From Fidelibacterota bacterium 408169 (GTDB lineage Bacteria; Fidelibacterota; Marinisomatia; Marinisomatales; TCS55): a DNA stretch of 64,000 nt. Shown here piece after piece: positions 12,400 through 22,165 of this stretch; the first letter of the stretch is position 1; every line of letters begins with the position of its first letter. Made by a program: the position numbers and the translations under genes. The stretch covers positions 62,001 to 126,000 of the forward strand of contig NNSG01000005.1 in the NCBI GenBank assembly GCA_002256485.1, read 5' to 3'. Under the pieces are notes generated by a model, which saw nothing but the letters and a program-made list of their open reading frames with translations, made no database searches and was not told where the DNA came from.

Positions 12400-13230
12400 A
12401 TGGGTATAAGACAGATATGGATAACGCTCCTTTTTTCCTGTTTTGCATACGGGCAGTTTGGTGAAGTGAAGGTTGTTTTTGACAATCGCCTTCTGAAAGT
12501 CCATCAGCAGCAGAATATTTTACCTCTCAAGGAAGATATTGTACGATATATAAAAATGACGCGCTGGGATGAAGATTACAGCGATTTGAAAATTCCACTT
12601 CACATTCAGTTTATTTTTGAAGGCGCAGCCCAAAAAGGCGCACAGGAAACGTATCTAGCACAAGTTCTATTTTCCACTGGTACTGATCAGCGATTTTTTG
12701 ATAAATCTGTACAATTTCCTTATGGTCAAGGTGGTGCATTATATTTTGATCTTGTACAATTTGATCCATTAGCCAGCTTTTTAGCATTTTATGTAAACCT
12801 TGTTTTAGCAGGTGAAATTGATACATACGAACCAATGGGCGGTACGCGCATCTTTGAAATGAGTAGGGAAATCGCTCTTCGAGGCACTGCAAGTGATTTT
12901 TCTCGAGGCTGGTCAGACAGAGCAAAGCTCGTTGATAATGTGAGTACGAATTTCGGTTTACGAAAAGCAAAATTTTCTTTTTATTACGCCATGGATCTCT
13001 TCCAGAATGGTGATATGGATGAGTCAATTTTAGAATTTAAAAACATGATTAAAGGTCTTGATGAAGTTTATGATCGAACCCCGCGAGAACATTATACAAT
13101 GATGTTTCTGAAAGCACACACCAATGATTTGGCACAGATATTGCAGTTATTGGGTCAGAAAAATATGATTAAAGATATGATGGAATTGGATCCGGATAAT
13201 CTGGAGATTTACAAAAAAGCGATAGATTAA
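12400..13230 (+). CDS. DUF4835-type exported protein
   Basis: A 276-aa protein with a signal peptide (GIRQIWITLLFSCFAYGQ). The frame is open from 12289, but that region would overlap the divergent CCA gene, and the ATG at 12400 places the signal peptide at the start. The segments Y-F-D-L-V-Q-F-D-P-L-A-S-F-L-A-F-Y-V and the Gly-Trp motif near residue 175 match the pattern of DUF4835, a family of Bacteroidota exported proteins without known function. The C-terminal third is helical and ends close to the stop of the convergent GT2 gene. It is the only plus-strand gene in the first 32 kb. Confidence 0.72.
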   Translation: MGIRQIWITLLFSCFAYGQFGEVKVVFDNRLLKVHQQQNILPLKEDIVRYIKMTRWDEDYSDLKIPLHIQFIFEGAAQKGAQETYLAQVLFSTGTDQRFFDKSVQFPYGQGGALYFDLVQFDPLASFLAFYVNLVLAGEIDTYEPMGGTRIFEMSREIALRGTASDFSRGWSDRAKLVDNVSTNFGLRKAKFSFYYAMDLFQNGDMDESILEFKNMIKGLDEVYDRTPREHYTMMFLKAHTNDLAQILQLLGQKNMIKDMMELDPDNLEIYKKAID

Positions 13231-14246
13231 AGATCGCTGTATTTCTTAACTCCGCGAATATAATGGGCGAAAACTATACTTCCTCGGTAGAATTTCTTTA
13301 AAATTTCCCTGTCATTTATCATTCGTACTTTCCGAACAAGGTGTCTTTTCTTTATAATATTTAGTGGATGAGTCAATAACCAGAATAATGAATTGAACAC
13401 CGCACCGAAATGCCGTAAATCCCATTTGACAATCGCATATGCAATGGCTACAAATTCCAGCATCAGGCGAACAGGCAAAAAATACAGTGTAAGCGGTAGA
13501 TTATAATTCGTTAGCAGCATGAAAAATGAATTTCGGTGGTTTAAATAATATTTCCGATATGAATGCATAGGTAGTGATACAGCGTTCTTATGATATACAA
13601 CTGCTTTGGGTTCAAAAACAATGCGCTTACCCATAAGCTGCAAACGCCAGCATAAATCAATCTCTTCCTGATGAGCAAAAAATGTTTCATCAAATCTACC
13701 GGCTTGTTCAAAGACATCTTTCCGGACCATGAAAGCTGTTCCCGATGCCCAGAAAATATCGTCAGCAGTATCATATTGACCGCCGTCTTCCTCTTGCTCT
13801 AAAAAGATCCTTCCTTTTGCAAAGGGATAACAAAACAAATCAATATGCCCGCCAGCTCCTCCTGCGTAATCGAATAATTTTCGTTCGTAATAATTAATGA
13901 TTTTTGGTTGGATTGCTGCCACATCATCTTTTCCTTCGACTGATTTGGCTAAAAGTTCCAGCCAGTCCGGTTCATGGATTGTATCATTATTCAGAAAAAG
14001 TAGCCAGTCTCCCTTTGCAGTGTAAACACCACGGTTACACCCACCTGCATAGCCGTAATTCTGGTCATTTTCAATTAAAATTATATCCGGATGATTTTCT
14101 TTAATCCACTCTTGGCTGCCGTCTGAAGATGCATTGTCAACAACAATGATTTCCTTATCTTTATACGTGGATTTTTTGAGGGATTCTAGACATTCAGAGA
14201 GTACATCAATCCCATTCCAGTGTGGGATTATTATGGAAATTATCAT
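13227..14246 (-). CDS. GT2-family glycosyltransferase
   Basis: A 339-aa GT-A enzyme beginning IISIIIPHWNG, typical of family GT2. It has the sugar-nucleotide motifs V-D-N-A-S-S-D-G-S and L-F-L-N-N-D-T (DxD-like N-N-D) around residue 90, a W-A-S-G-T-A-F-M-V acceptor loop, and a Q-E-E-I-D-L-C-W-R-L motif near residue 205 with the catalytic-type acidic residue. The C-terminal part holds hydrophobic segments (about residues 250-300), suggesting membrane association. It resembles rhamnosyl- or mannosyltransferases of cell-surface polysaccharide synthesis, but donor and acceptor are unknown. The start was set at the ATG at 14244-14246 because the glycosyltransferase core begins there; the upstream bases are repeat sequence. 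Confidence 0.88.
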   Translation of the reverse strand: MIISIIIPHWNGIDVLSECLESLKKSTYKDKEIIVVDNASSDGSQEWIKENHPDIILIENDQNYGYAGGCNRGVYTAKGDWLLFLNNDTIHEPDWLELLAKSVEGKDDVAAIQPKIINYYERKLFDYAGGAGGHIDLFCYPFAKGRIFLEQEEDGGQYDTADDIFWASGTAFMVRKDVFEQAGRFDETFFAHQEEIDLCWRLQLMGKRIVFEPKAVVYHKNAVSLPMHSYRKYYLNHRNSFFMLLTNYNLPLTLYFLPVRLMLEFVAIAYAIVKWDLRHFGAVFNSLFWLLTHPLNIIKKRHLVRKVRMINDREILKKFYRGSIVFAHYIRGVKKYSDL

Positions 14247-14256
14247 ATTAGTTAGC

Positions 14257-14337
14257 GGTAATTGGTAGTTGGTAGTTTGTGAATAGTGAGTTGTTCTACC
14301 AATCACCCCTCAACCAGTTACCCCTCTATCCCTCACC
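14257..14337 (-). repeat. Heptamer-phased inverted repeat between GT2 and GT117 genes
   Basis: The spacer consists of G/T-rich heptads (GGTAATT, GGTAGTT, GGTAGTT) followed by A/C-rich heptads (TACCAAT, CACCCCT). ATTGGTAG at 14261-14268 is exactly complementary to CTACCAAT at 14296-14303. The A/C arm runs into the last codons of the GT117 gene. Three further spacers in the window have the same architecture. Confidence 0.55.
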
Positions 14338-17292
14338 ATTTTCCAATTCTTTTAACAGTTTGGTTGCTTCTTTATCTTTTGGATTTCGGTCCAACCATAT
14401 CGTCAACAAATCTTTAGCATCTTCATCCAATCCAAGATTGCGGTAATTGATAATCAAATGACTTACAATATCCGGATAATTTTTCCTGTATTGATTCCAC
14501 ATTTTCGAATTAATATTTTTTCGATCTCTCCCACCAGCCAATATTTTTGCTTCCATTGAATTATATCCATCATAGAGATTTTTTAAGATAGTCAAACTGG
14601 TGTCAAAATCTTCTAATTCCATATACGATTGGGCATATTCTACACGATGACGTACTGAGTTATCATTTCGCTTTGTGAGTTCAGAAAGGACATCCCTGAA
14701 TTTTTCCTCATTTCCAATACCCATATATAATCTACCTACCTGATAATGTAAATCTCTGTTATCCATATGGATTGTATTTTCAGGTAAATTTTCTGACATT
14801 TTATCTAAAACTTCTTCAACTTTTGCTCTTTTTAATTCTGCTTCATCTGTCTTTTTAGAAGATTGAAATTTTTGAAAATCCATGAAATGATGGACAGCTA
14901 ACTGCATATATGCACTACGATAGTTTTGCAGCAGGCGTATGACTTGAGTATTATAATAAACATCCTCATTCCCCAGGTTGCGAAATAAGTACTTTTCATG
15001 GGGACTACGGTACCAAAGAGTCCCTTCCTGATCTTCCCATTTTGCCCCAACCAAATCACGACTCCAGGTTTCTTCACCTAATTCAGTCATTAAATGATAT
15101 TCCATGCGTTCAGCATTGATTCCTTTAGTTTTATACGGACGTAAGCGATATGCCAATCCTTCCATTTCCAAGTAGTTTTCAAGTCCGATGCGATTCCCCG
15201 GAGAAACAGTCACAGCAAAATAAATAGGTGATGTCCAGTCCGTATCATTGATGATTTGCATGATCATCATGTCCTGTACTTTCAATGCCTGCTTTGCAAA
15301 AGTGGGTTTAACGCTCCATGTTATCTGCTGGTCACTTTGCACCGGAAATGTAACATCCCGCGTTTTCCAACGTGTTAACCCTGAGGTAATGTTGCGAATA
15401 TCATCATCGCTAATTTTAACAAATCGTTGCCCGATAATTTCATCGCCCTCTCGTTCTTGAATAAGATTATTATACTCGGAATTAGTGGGGCGTGAATCCC
15501 TGAGCTGTTTAATGTACCAAGGTGTATTCAGCAAACTCAAATTTGCAACTGCAACATCCTTTCGAATACCTTCCACTTCCTGTAAATACCACAGAGGAAA
15601 GGTATCATTATCACCGTTTGTGAAAAGAATACCATTGGGCTCACAGGACTGTAAAAGGTTATAACTGTAATCCCAGGCAACATAATTCCCTGAACGATCA
15701 TGCTCTCTATAATTTGCTTTGAGCATAATACCGGGAATAAAAATTGTTTGTAAAACTAAGGCTCCCAAAATTACATTTTTCGCCAATGTCGGTTTTTTCA
15801 AAAGGTTTGTTATCCATTCGCTTAATGCAGCAGAACCAACCCCAATCCAAATGGCAAACGCCATAAAACTGCCCACGTATGAATAATCCCGTTCCCGAGG
15901 TTGGGGATTATCTTGGTTTAAATAAACGATTAATAACCAGCCCGTAACAAAAAAAAGTGTAAAAACTGTAAAGAAAATATTCCAATCTTTACGTAAGTGA
16001 TGTACCAGACCAATGATACCTAAAATGAATGCTAGGGGTAATCCAAACTGTAGCCAGTGAACACCATCTTGCCTATTATTGGCTCCCATGGCTGTCGTAT
16101 AGTCACCAGCAGATGGACCACGCCCTGCGTATTGCCAAAGAAAATAACGGTTGTACATTTTCCTAATCTGGTAATTCCAGAAAAAATTCCACTGTTTTGA
16201 ACTATTGAAAAACATGTATTTCCTATCTTGACTGGACGAATATTTATTTCTCCCAGCTGATGGGCGGCCGACTGTTTCATGTTTGGCTGGAAGGCCATTA
16301 TATCGACGAGGGAATTGGCTTATTTCACCATATTGTTCACGTTGCAAATATGAAATAGCACCCGCCATCGTTTCCGGGTTATTCTCATCAATAGCAGGGT
16401 TTTGATTTGATCTAATAAAAATAAGAGAATAACTCGAAAAGCCAATTAATATTAAAACAGCTGATGAAAGAGCTAATGAGATTAATTGGTGTTTATTTCT
16501 AATTGACCACACAGTTGAACCAAACACTAAAAGTACAAGAATGATCACACCTGCAAGACCAACTGAACCTGCTAGCTTAGGCAGACCAATAATAATTCCA
16601 TTATGAATAACCAAAAAGACGACAAATGTAATGGCTGTAGTAAGAAAAAATGTTTTCCATTCGAATTTCATTTTACGGAAATAAATAATGAGTGCAATAA
16701 AAGGCAAAGTTAAAAGATTGAGTATATGTACACCGATGGCTAAACCGAACATATAAGCAATAATGAGAATGTAGCGCTCACTACCCGGTTCATCTGCCCT
16801 GTCAGACCAATGTAGAATTAGCCAAACCACGATGGCAGTAAAAAAAGTACTGATAGCATAGACTTCTGCTTCCACTGCATTGAACCAATGACTATCTGTA
16901 AAGGCAAATGTCATTGCGCCTATAAATGCAGCTCCAAATACAATTATGGCATCTTGTCGAGATTGTATTTTACCACGATAATGAGCAATCACTTTTACGA
17001 TTATAAGATAGAGAAGCATGACTGCAACTGCACTGGCAATCGGAGACATAAGGTTTACTCGGTAAGCAATATCCGTATTTAGAGGCAGCATGGAAAAAAT
17101 ACGCCCCAGAATTAAATAAAGTGGACTCCCCGGCGGATGTGGAACCCCCAAAATATAGGAAGTGGCAATAAATTCACCACAGTCCCAGTAAGGTACAGTC
17201 GTCGCCATTGTACTTAGGTAAACAATAAAAGAAACCACCAGCGTTACTACTGCCAATACTCTATTCATAAAAACATTATCACTTGAAATCAC
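14326..17292 (-). CDS. DUF2723 / GT117 membrane glycosyltransferase with TPR-like tail
   Basis: A 988-aa polytopic protein. The first loop holds P-Y-W-D-C-G-E-F-I-A-T-S and G-V-P-H-P-P-G-S-P-L-Y, the signature of the DUF2723/GT117 family of GT-C-type transferases, proposed to add sugars to exported proteins or cell-surface glycans in the Bacteroidota. About a dozen TM helices lie in the first 550 residues, a periplasmic domain follows, and helical TPR-like repeats fill roughly residues 840-985. Translation likely starts at the GTG at 17290-17292, overlapping the TGA of the DUF1844 gene (GTGA) with GAGGG just upstream. An ATG at 17268 is an alternative. Confidence 0.88.
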   Translation of the reverse strand: MISSDNVFMNRVLAVVTLVVSFIVYLSTMATTVPYWDCGEFIATSYILGVPHPPGSPLYLILGRIFSMLPLNTDIAYRVNLMSPIASAVAVMLLYLIIVKVIAHYRGKIQSRQDAIIVFGAAFIGAMTFAFTDSHWFNAVEAEVYAISTFFTAIVVWLILHWSDRADEPGSERYILIIAYMFGLAIGVHILNLLTLPFIALIIYFRKMKFEWKTFFLTTAITFVVFLVIHNGIIIGLPKLAGSVGLAGVIILVLLVFGSTVWSIRNKHQLISLALSSAVLILIGFSSYSLIFIRSNQNPAIDENNPETMAGAISYLQREQYGEISQFPRRYNGLPAKHETVGRPSAGRNKYSSSQDRKYMFFNSSKQWNFFWNYQIRKMYNRYFLWQYAGRGPSAGDYTTAMGANNRQDGVHWLQFGLPLAFILGIIGLVHHLRKDWNIFFTVFTLFFVTGWLLIVYLNQDNPQPRERDYSYVGSFMAFAIWIGVGSAALSEWITNLLKKPTLAKNVILGALVLQTIFIPGIMLKANYREHDRSGNYVAWDYSYNLLQSCEPNGILFTNGDNDTFPLWYLQEVEGIRKDVAVANLSLLNTPWYIKQLRDSRPTNSEYNNLIQEREGDEIIGQRFVKISDDDIRNITSGLTRWKTRDVTFPVQSDQQITWSVKPTFAKQALKVQDMMIMQIINDTDWTSPIYFAVTVSPGNRIGLENYLEMEGLAYRLRPYKTKGINAERMEYHLMTELGEETWSRDLVGAKWEDQEGTLWYRSPHEKYLFRNLGNEDVYYNTQVIRLLQNYRSAYMQLAVHHFMDFQKFQSSKKTDEAELKRAKVEEVLDKMSENLPENTIHMDNRDLHYQVGRLYMGIGNEEKFRDVLSELTKRNDNSVRHRVEYAQSYMELEDFDTSLTILKNLYDGYNSMEAKILAGGRDRKNINSKMWNQYRKNYPDIVSHLIINYRNLGLDEDAKDLLTIWLDRNPKDKEATKLLKELENGEG

Positions 17293-17714
17293 TTTTTACC
17301 CTCATCATTTTCTTTGTCAGTTTCTTCAACTTTTTTATTCGAACCGTTTTTCTCCGCCTTATGCTTAACCTTTTTTTCTTCTTCGTTCTTTCCTTTCACT
17401 TCTTCCTTATCTACACCTTTTTCATCTTCCATGTTATCTTCTGTTGGTTTATTTTTTTCTTCAACAAAGTTCATTTTCAATTCCCTGACCAGATGATTGA
17501 GATATTGATCTTCGTTATCAGAAAGATTTCCTTTCATACGTTTATATAGCATATCCAGCATGTCAATTTGGATAGATGCTTGTTCTAAATTTCTTTCCAA
17601 TTCATCATTCATTGGGTTTTTTATTTTCCCCAGAAATACCCAGGCACTATGTACTATTGATGAAATAAGTTGGTCAAATAGTTGTTGCTCTGTTGGTTTA
17701 TTATCTTGAGTCAT
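17289..17714 (-). CDS. DUF1844 protein with charged tail
   Basis: A 141-aa soluble protein. Residues 1-85 match DUF1844: an amphipathic N-terminal helix, then A-W-V-F-L-G-K-I-K-N-P, I-D-M-L-D-M-L and K-G-N-L-S-D-N-E-D. The remainder is a low-complexity run of Lys and Glu of about 55 residues. The family is small, widespread and of unknown function, often near lipid or translation genes. It ends in a 4-bp GTGA overlap with the GT117 gene, implying coupling. A 110-bp gap separates it from the methyltransferase gene, and its promoter should lie there. Confidence 0.8.
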   Translation of the reverse strand: MTQDNKPTEQQLFDQLISSIVHSAWVFLGKIKNPMNDELERNLEQASIQIDMLDMLYKRMKGNLSDNEDQYLNHLVRELKMNFVEEKNKPTEDNMEDEKGVDKEEVKGKNEEEKKVKHKAEKNGSNKKVEETDKENDEGKK

Positions 17715-17824
17715 TATTTTTTGTACCTAACGTTTTAAATATGTTGTTGTTTCAATCTAAAAAAGCCTGCGAATTTATGCTTAATGAGACTAAAGATGAA
17801 TGATTGATTCCAAATTAAATTTTC

Positions 17825-18697
17825 CTATTTCATTATATAAATCAGCGAACTGCACTTTTCTTTATTTACCCAACACGATAACCAAGAAACAAATCCGTTC
17901 CAAATTCCGTTTATTATAGATTTTCCTATGTGTTGTGAACTCAATATGGAAACATAAAATGCATCGAAAGACATCCTTTGACTTTCCTCAATTAAAAATT
18001 CATTATTGAACATAATTTTTTCCATAGATGTGGTTGTAAAATGATATAAATGACGGGGAGTATCATACGCAGCCCAATTGGCTCCATATTTGTTTCCGTC
18101 CGCTGATTCATAATTTGGTAATGCTACAATTAACACACCATCAGAACTTAACTGTGTTTTAATTTTTTCCAAATAAACCCAAGGTTTATGAACATGCTCC
18201 AAACTATGCCAGCATGTAATTACATCATAAGTTTCATCAGAATTCAACCAGTCTTCAGGAGTCAAGCCATCAATCTCGAATTGGCTTTTTACCAACTTCC
18301 TTGCTTTTGGGGAATCATCCACGCCTTTTACATCCCAACCGCTTTCTTTCATTGAGTTTAAAAAATGTCCAGTTCCACAGCCAATATCCAAAATTCTCCC
18401 TTGTTTTTTCCCGGATGATTTCACAATTATATTTCTTTTTCTTTTCAGCATATACGAACGGACCATATTATAAATGGAATTAAATACTCCTTTTGTTTCG
18501 TCCGCGTGCGAGATATACTCGTCCGATTCATAATAACCACCTATATTGTCCTTGTCAGGAAACGGGCTGGTCATGCGCAGGTGGCAGTCTGAACATTCCA
18601 CAATATCAAATTCTTCATCGCTCACTAAATAATCTTTAGTGGAGAAAACAGTTTCCAGTTTTCTTTGACAAAGTGGGCAGTTGGTGTGATTTATCAT
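17825..18697 (-). CDS. Class I SAM-dependent methyltransferase with N-terminal zinc-binding motif
   Basis: A 290-aa protein with CPLC at residues 7-10 and C-S-D-C at 35-38, probably holding a zinc, then a Rossmann methyltransferase fold with motif I I-L-D-I-G-C-G-T-G-H-F-L near residues 103-114 and C-W-H-S-L-E-H-V-H. The C-terminal region from about 245 is hydrophobic and may touch the membrane. Such Cys-containing methyltransferases (UbiE/Ubie-like, often near glycan genes) act on sugars or small molecules; the substrate here is unknown. Its ATG overlaps the recG stop by one base (TAATG), so translation is probably coupled to recG. Confidence 0.85.
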   Translation of the reverse strand: MINHTNCPLCQRKLETVFSTKDYLVSDEEFDIVECSDCHLRMTSPFPDKDNIGGYYESDEYISHADETKGVFNSIYNMVRSYMLKRKRNIIVKSSGKKQGRILDIGCGTGHFLNSMKESGWDVKGVDDSPKARKLVKSQFEIDGLTPEDWLNSDETYDVITCWHSLEHVHKPWVYLEKIKTQLSSDGVLIVALPNYESADGNKYGANWAAYDTPRHLYHFTTTSMEKIMFNNEFLIEESQRMSFDAFYVSILSSQHIGKSIINGIWNGFVSWLSCWVNKEKCSSLIYIMK

Positions 18698-20772
18698 TAA
18701 CTTATCACAACCGTTTCCAAATATTGAGCATAATCCTTCAGCAGCCGCTCTTTCATAAGGGGGTGATCATTTAATGCAGGATCACTTTCAACGATATCCT
18801 GTGCAACTTTTCTGGCTTGCCTGATGATGGGGCCGTCTGTAACCATATCTGCAATTTTATGTTTAAAAAAACCACTCTGTTCCGTACTGAAAAATTTCCC
18901 CGGTCCACGCATTTTCAAATCTTCATCGGCAATGATAAAACCATCATTTGTATTTTCCATTATTGCCAACCGTTGTCTGGATGTATCCCGGATATTCCGT
19001 TCCACTAAAATGCAGTAACTCTTGGCGGTACCGCGGCCCACGCGGCCCCGGAGCTGGTGTAACTGCGTTAGTCCAAATCGCTCGGCATGTTCAATGAGCA
19101 TAACGGTTGCATTTGGAATATCAATCCCCACTTCAATCACTGTGGTCGAAACCAGAATATTAATCTCATTTTTTGCATAGGCATCCATTATAGCATCTTT
19201 TTCTTCCTTTTTCATTCGTCCGTGGATAAGGCCGATTTTTATACCTTTAAATATATTTTTCAGAGCTTCAAATCCTTCAGTAGCAGCTGCGAGGTCAGAC
19301 TTTTCCGTTTCTTCCACTAGAGGGTAAACCACCATGCATTGTCGTCCGGCTTCCACTTCTTCACGAATAAATTTATATACATTCTGTAAGCGATCTTCTT
19401 TGACTATTTTTGTAATGACCGGCTTCCTGTCTTTTGGCATTTCGTCAATGATGGATAAATCCATATCGCCATGATACGTGATTGCCATGGTTCGGGGAAT
19501 GGGAGTTGCTGTCATAGCCAACAAATGAGGATGCAGCCCTTTTTGTAAGAGAATACCACGTTGAACCACACCGAAGCGATGTTGTTCGTCCACAATTACA
19601 AAACCTAGTTTTTTGAATTCTACATCATCCTGGATTAAGGCATGGGTGCCTATGACAACATTTATTTTACCATCTTTAATGGCTTCAAGAATTTGTTTTC
19701 GCTCCGACGCTTTTTGTTTCCCAACCAATAATGCACAGCTTATATGCACTTTATTTAATTGCTTCTTGAACGATTCATAATGCTGGTGTGCCAGAATTTC
19801 TGTTGGTGCCATGACAGCAACTTGGACGTCATTGGCAACAGCGGCGGCTGCAACTAAAATTGCCACGATTGTTTTTCCTGAACCGACGTCTCCCTGGAGC
19901 AAACGATTCATCGCTTTTGGACGTGCAATATCTACTCGAATTTCCTGGATTACTTTTTGTTGAGCATCAGTGAGTTCAAAACCCAATTCATCCTCGATTT
20001 GTTGTACTTGTACTCCGGATTTAGTGAGGGCATTTGTTCCAATTTTTTCATATGATTTTTTTCGCAGTAACATTAATAACTGGAGGAAAAAATGTTCGTC
20101 AAATTTCAATCTATCCACAGCTGCAAGCAGGTTTTCTCTGGATTCAGGGAAATGGATATGCTGCAGAGCAGTATTCAGTGGTATCAATTTTTGTTCGTTT
20201 AATACACTTTCTTCGAAATGATCATTTATGATTGAAAATACATCTTCATTTTCTTTGATGATACGCCGAAAGCTGCGGTGGTCAATGCGAACTTTTTTCA
20301 GTTCTGCAGAAAGGGGATATAATGGAATAATTGTTCCTGTGTTTATAGGATCTGCATCGGAATCCAATTTATCAAAATCCGGATGAACAATCTGAAAGCC
20401 GTTATAAAATTCCACCTTACCATGAACAGCCAGGCGGTCACCTTTTTGAATAGCATTTTTAATATATTTTATACCATTGAACCAAACAAGTGTTATCATT
20501 CCGGTGCCATCAGAAAGGATAGCCTGGAATAATTTTCGTTTCCGCATCTGGCGTTCGCCGCAGACTTCCACCGTCCCGACCATTGTTGCCTGATCATCTT
20601 TTTTTACATCATGGATTGATTTAACCGTTGTTCTGTCAAGATAGCGACGGGGATAATAATGCAGTAAATCATCAACTATATGAATACCAACTGTCGCCAG
20701 CGCTTCTGCCCTTTTTGAGCCCACGCCCGGTATATATTGGATTGAAGTTGAAAGGGATTGAGTATTAGACAT
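18697..20772 (-). CDS. recG: ATP-dependent DNA helicase RecG
   Basis: Branch-migration helicase that remodels stalled forks and Holliday junctions. The 691-aa protein has the wedge/OB domain at its N-terminus (about residues 55-150), preceded by helix-hairpin-like Y-I-P-G-V-G-S-K-R-A. The helicase core has Walker A G-D-V-G-S-G-K-T near residue 294, DEQH near residue 394, T-A-T-P-I-P-R-T and the C-terminal motifs V-S-T-T-V-I-E-V-G-I-D-I-P and Q-L-R-G-R-V-G-R. The TRG region at the C-terminus is present. It is coupled to the methyltransferase gene downstream; a heptad repeat spacer separates it from the DUF4139 gene upstream. Confidence 0.97.
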   Translation of the reverse strand: MSNTQSLSTSIQYIPGVGSKRAEALATVGIHIVDDLLHYYPRRYLDRTTVKSIHDVKKDDQATMVGTVEVCGERQMRKRKLFQAILSDGTGMITLVWFNGIKYIKNAIQKGDRLAVHGKVEFYNGFQIVHPDFDKLDSDADPINTGTIIPLYPLSAELKKVRIDHRSFRRIIKENEDVFSIINDHFEESVLNEQKLIPLNTALQHIHFPESRENLLAAVDRLKFDEHFFLQLLMLLRKKSYEKIGTNALTKSGVQVQQIEDELGFELTDAQQKVIQEIRVDIARPKAMNRLLQGDVGSGKTIVAILVAAAAVANDVQVAVMAPTEILAHQHYESFKKQLNKVHISCALLVGKQKASERKQILEAIKDGKINVVIGTHALIQDDVEFKKLGFVIVDEQHRFGVVQRGILLQKGLHPHLLAMTATPIPRTMAITYHGDMDLSIIDEMPKDRKPVITKIVKEDRLQNVYKFIREEVEAGRQCMVVYPLVEETEKSDLAAATEGFEALKNIFKGIKIGLIHGRMKKEEKDAIMDAYAKNEINILVSTTVIEVGIDIPNATVMLIEHAERFGLTQLHQLRGRVGRGTAKSYCILVERNIRDTSRQRLAIMENTNDGFIIADEDLKMRGPGKFFSTEQSGFFKHKIADMVTDGPIIRQARKVAQDIVESDPALNDHPLMKERLLKDYAQYLETVVIS

Positions 20773-20779
20773 TTTGGAT

Positions 20780-20845
20780 CGGTGATTATAAATTGGTAAT
20801 TGTCAATTGGAAACTGCCACCGTTCACCAGCTACCAATCACCAAC
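20780..20845 (-). repeat. Heptamer-phased inverted repeat between DUF4139 gene and recG
   Basis: The spacer reads as heptads, G/T-rich at the left (GGTGATT, GGTAATT) and A/C-rich at the right (TTCACCA, GCTACCA, ATCACCA). The two arms are approximately complementary. Same style as the spacers at 14.3, 24.8 and 29.7 kb. Confidence 0.55.
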
Positions 20846-22165
20846 TCATTTCCATTCTTTGCGATAAGTATATGTGACCGTTTTAGATTCGCCGGCATCC
20901 AGCGAAAATGGAAAGTGAATTGTTGAAGCTTCTTTCTTTATATAATTGTCTGATGCATCGCGGATAATCCAATCACCACGGATCTGTTCCACGAGACGGA
21001 TGTTCACTTTTTCATCACGTTTATTTTTCACAATAATTTCGATGGATGCTTCTTCACTTTTTCGCTGTCGGTCATAGTGCAAAACAATGCGTTTACCAAT
21101 TACATCAAAAGCCCTGCCAGCTGAAATAGTAGCTGTTTCTCCTCGGGGTACTTGTTTCAGTTCATCCTCCCCAGCGTATTCCAATGAACCATCCGGTGAT
21201 TTTAAATATAAACTTACGTTCCCCCGGGGCAGAGGAATATTCAACCCATTTTCTATGGTATTAGCAAGCTTGATTTCAATTTTGAGTGGTTCTTCTTTTT
21301 TACTCCGTTCGGAATTTTGAAATACATACGTTTTGGTATAACTTACATTTTTAGGGTCGTACAACCGGACTGTTACGCTTTGATTTTGGCTTAAGTTTAT
21401 ACGTTCCGGTAATGAATAAATGTGAAAATCGCCCAATACATCTTCACTGGCCACAGGGGGAGAATCAATCGTTAGAGCGGACATGCTACGTTCTGTCCGA
21501 TAAACTGGTTGGGGACGGCCACCTTTTTTCTGGAGTTTTCCTTCCACGAGTTTTAGTGAAAAATTGCTGAAATCAACATTGCTGGAATTTTTGACAATCG
21601 CTTCAGTGATGAGTTGACCTTTATTACCATATAGAATTAATCGGTAGACGGCATTCCAGTCAAACCCACCGGATAAATATACCAGATCTCCGGAAATCGT
21701 ACCGGTCATTGAGCTGTTGATATCCCAAGCAAGTTCCGGGCGCAATTGGGGAATTGTCTGTTGATCTCGCGTATACATATAATCCACTTTGGAGCGAGCG
21801 ATTGTCATTATATCTTTGCGTGTTTTCAGTGAAAGATTACTTCCTTTTGTTTCTATTAGCGTGCCTTCTTGAATTTTATCATTATGCACTTTTACGTAAA
21901 CATATTGGCCCAGTTTATCGTTGAAATATTTTTCACCGCTAAACACATCATTATTATAGCGTTGGTAGAGAATTGTAGCATCAGAGAGTGACAAAAATGG
22001 AGATTCAGGAAAAAGGCCATTAGGGAGTTGATCATAGGTAATTTCAGATAATCCTGCCTGAACAGACCAATATACTGGTTCTTTTACCAGCGCAATATTA
22101 TCCTTATAAACCGTCATGCTTTGGCTAAATATTATTATCGGCAGAAATAGATTAATTATTCTCAT
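20846..22165 (-). CDS. DUF4139-type exported protein
   Basis: A 439-aa exported protein with a short signal peptide (RIINLFLPIIIFSQS). The N-terminal part resembles the DUF4140/DUF4139 group: S-M-T-V-Y-K-D-N-I-A-L-V-K-E, then mid-protein A-W-D-I-N-S-S-M-T and G-F-D-W-N-A-V-Y-R-L-I-L. The last 150 residues contain beta strands ending K-T-V-T-Y-T-Y-R-K-E-W, a common end of DUF4139 proteins. Function unknown; beta-rich secreted or outer-membrane-associated. It overlaps valS by 4 bp, an odd partner for a tRNA synthetase, and has no evident link to translation. Confidence 0.7.
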   Translation of the reverse strand: MRIINLFLPIIIFSQSMTVYKDNIALVKEPVYWSVQAGLSEITYDQLPNGLFPESPFLSLSDATILYQRYNNDVFSGEKYFNDKLGQYVYVKVHNDKIQEGTLIETKGSNLSLKTRKDIMTIARSKVDYMYTRDQQTIPQLRPELAWDINSSMTGTISGDLVYLSGGFDWNAVYRLILYGNKGQLITEAIVKNSSNVDFSNFSLKLVEGKLQKKGGRPQPVYRTERSMSALTIDSPPVASEDVLGDFHIYSLPERINLSQNQSVTVRLYDPKNVSYTKTYVFQNSERSKKEEPLKIEIKLANTIENGLNIPLPRGNVSLYLKSPDGSLEYAGEDELKQVPRGETATISAGRAFDVIGKRIVLHYDRQRKSEEASIEIIVKNKRDEKVNIRLVEQIRGDWIIRDASDNYIKKEASTIHFPFSLDAGESKTVTYTYRKEWK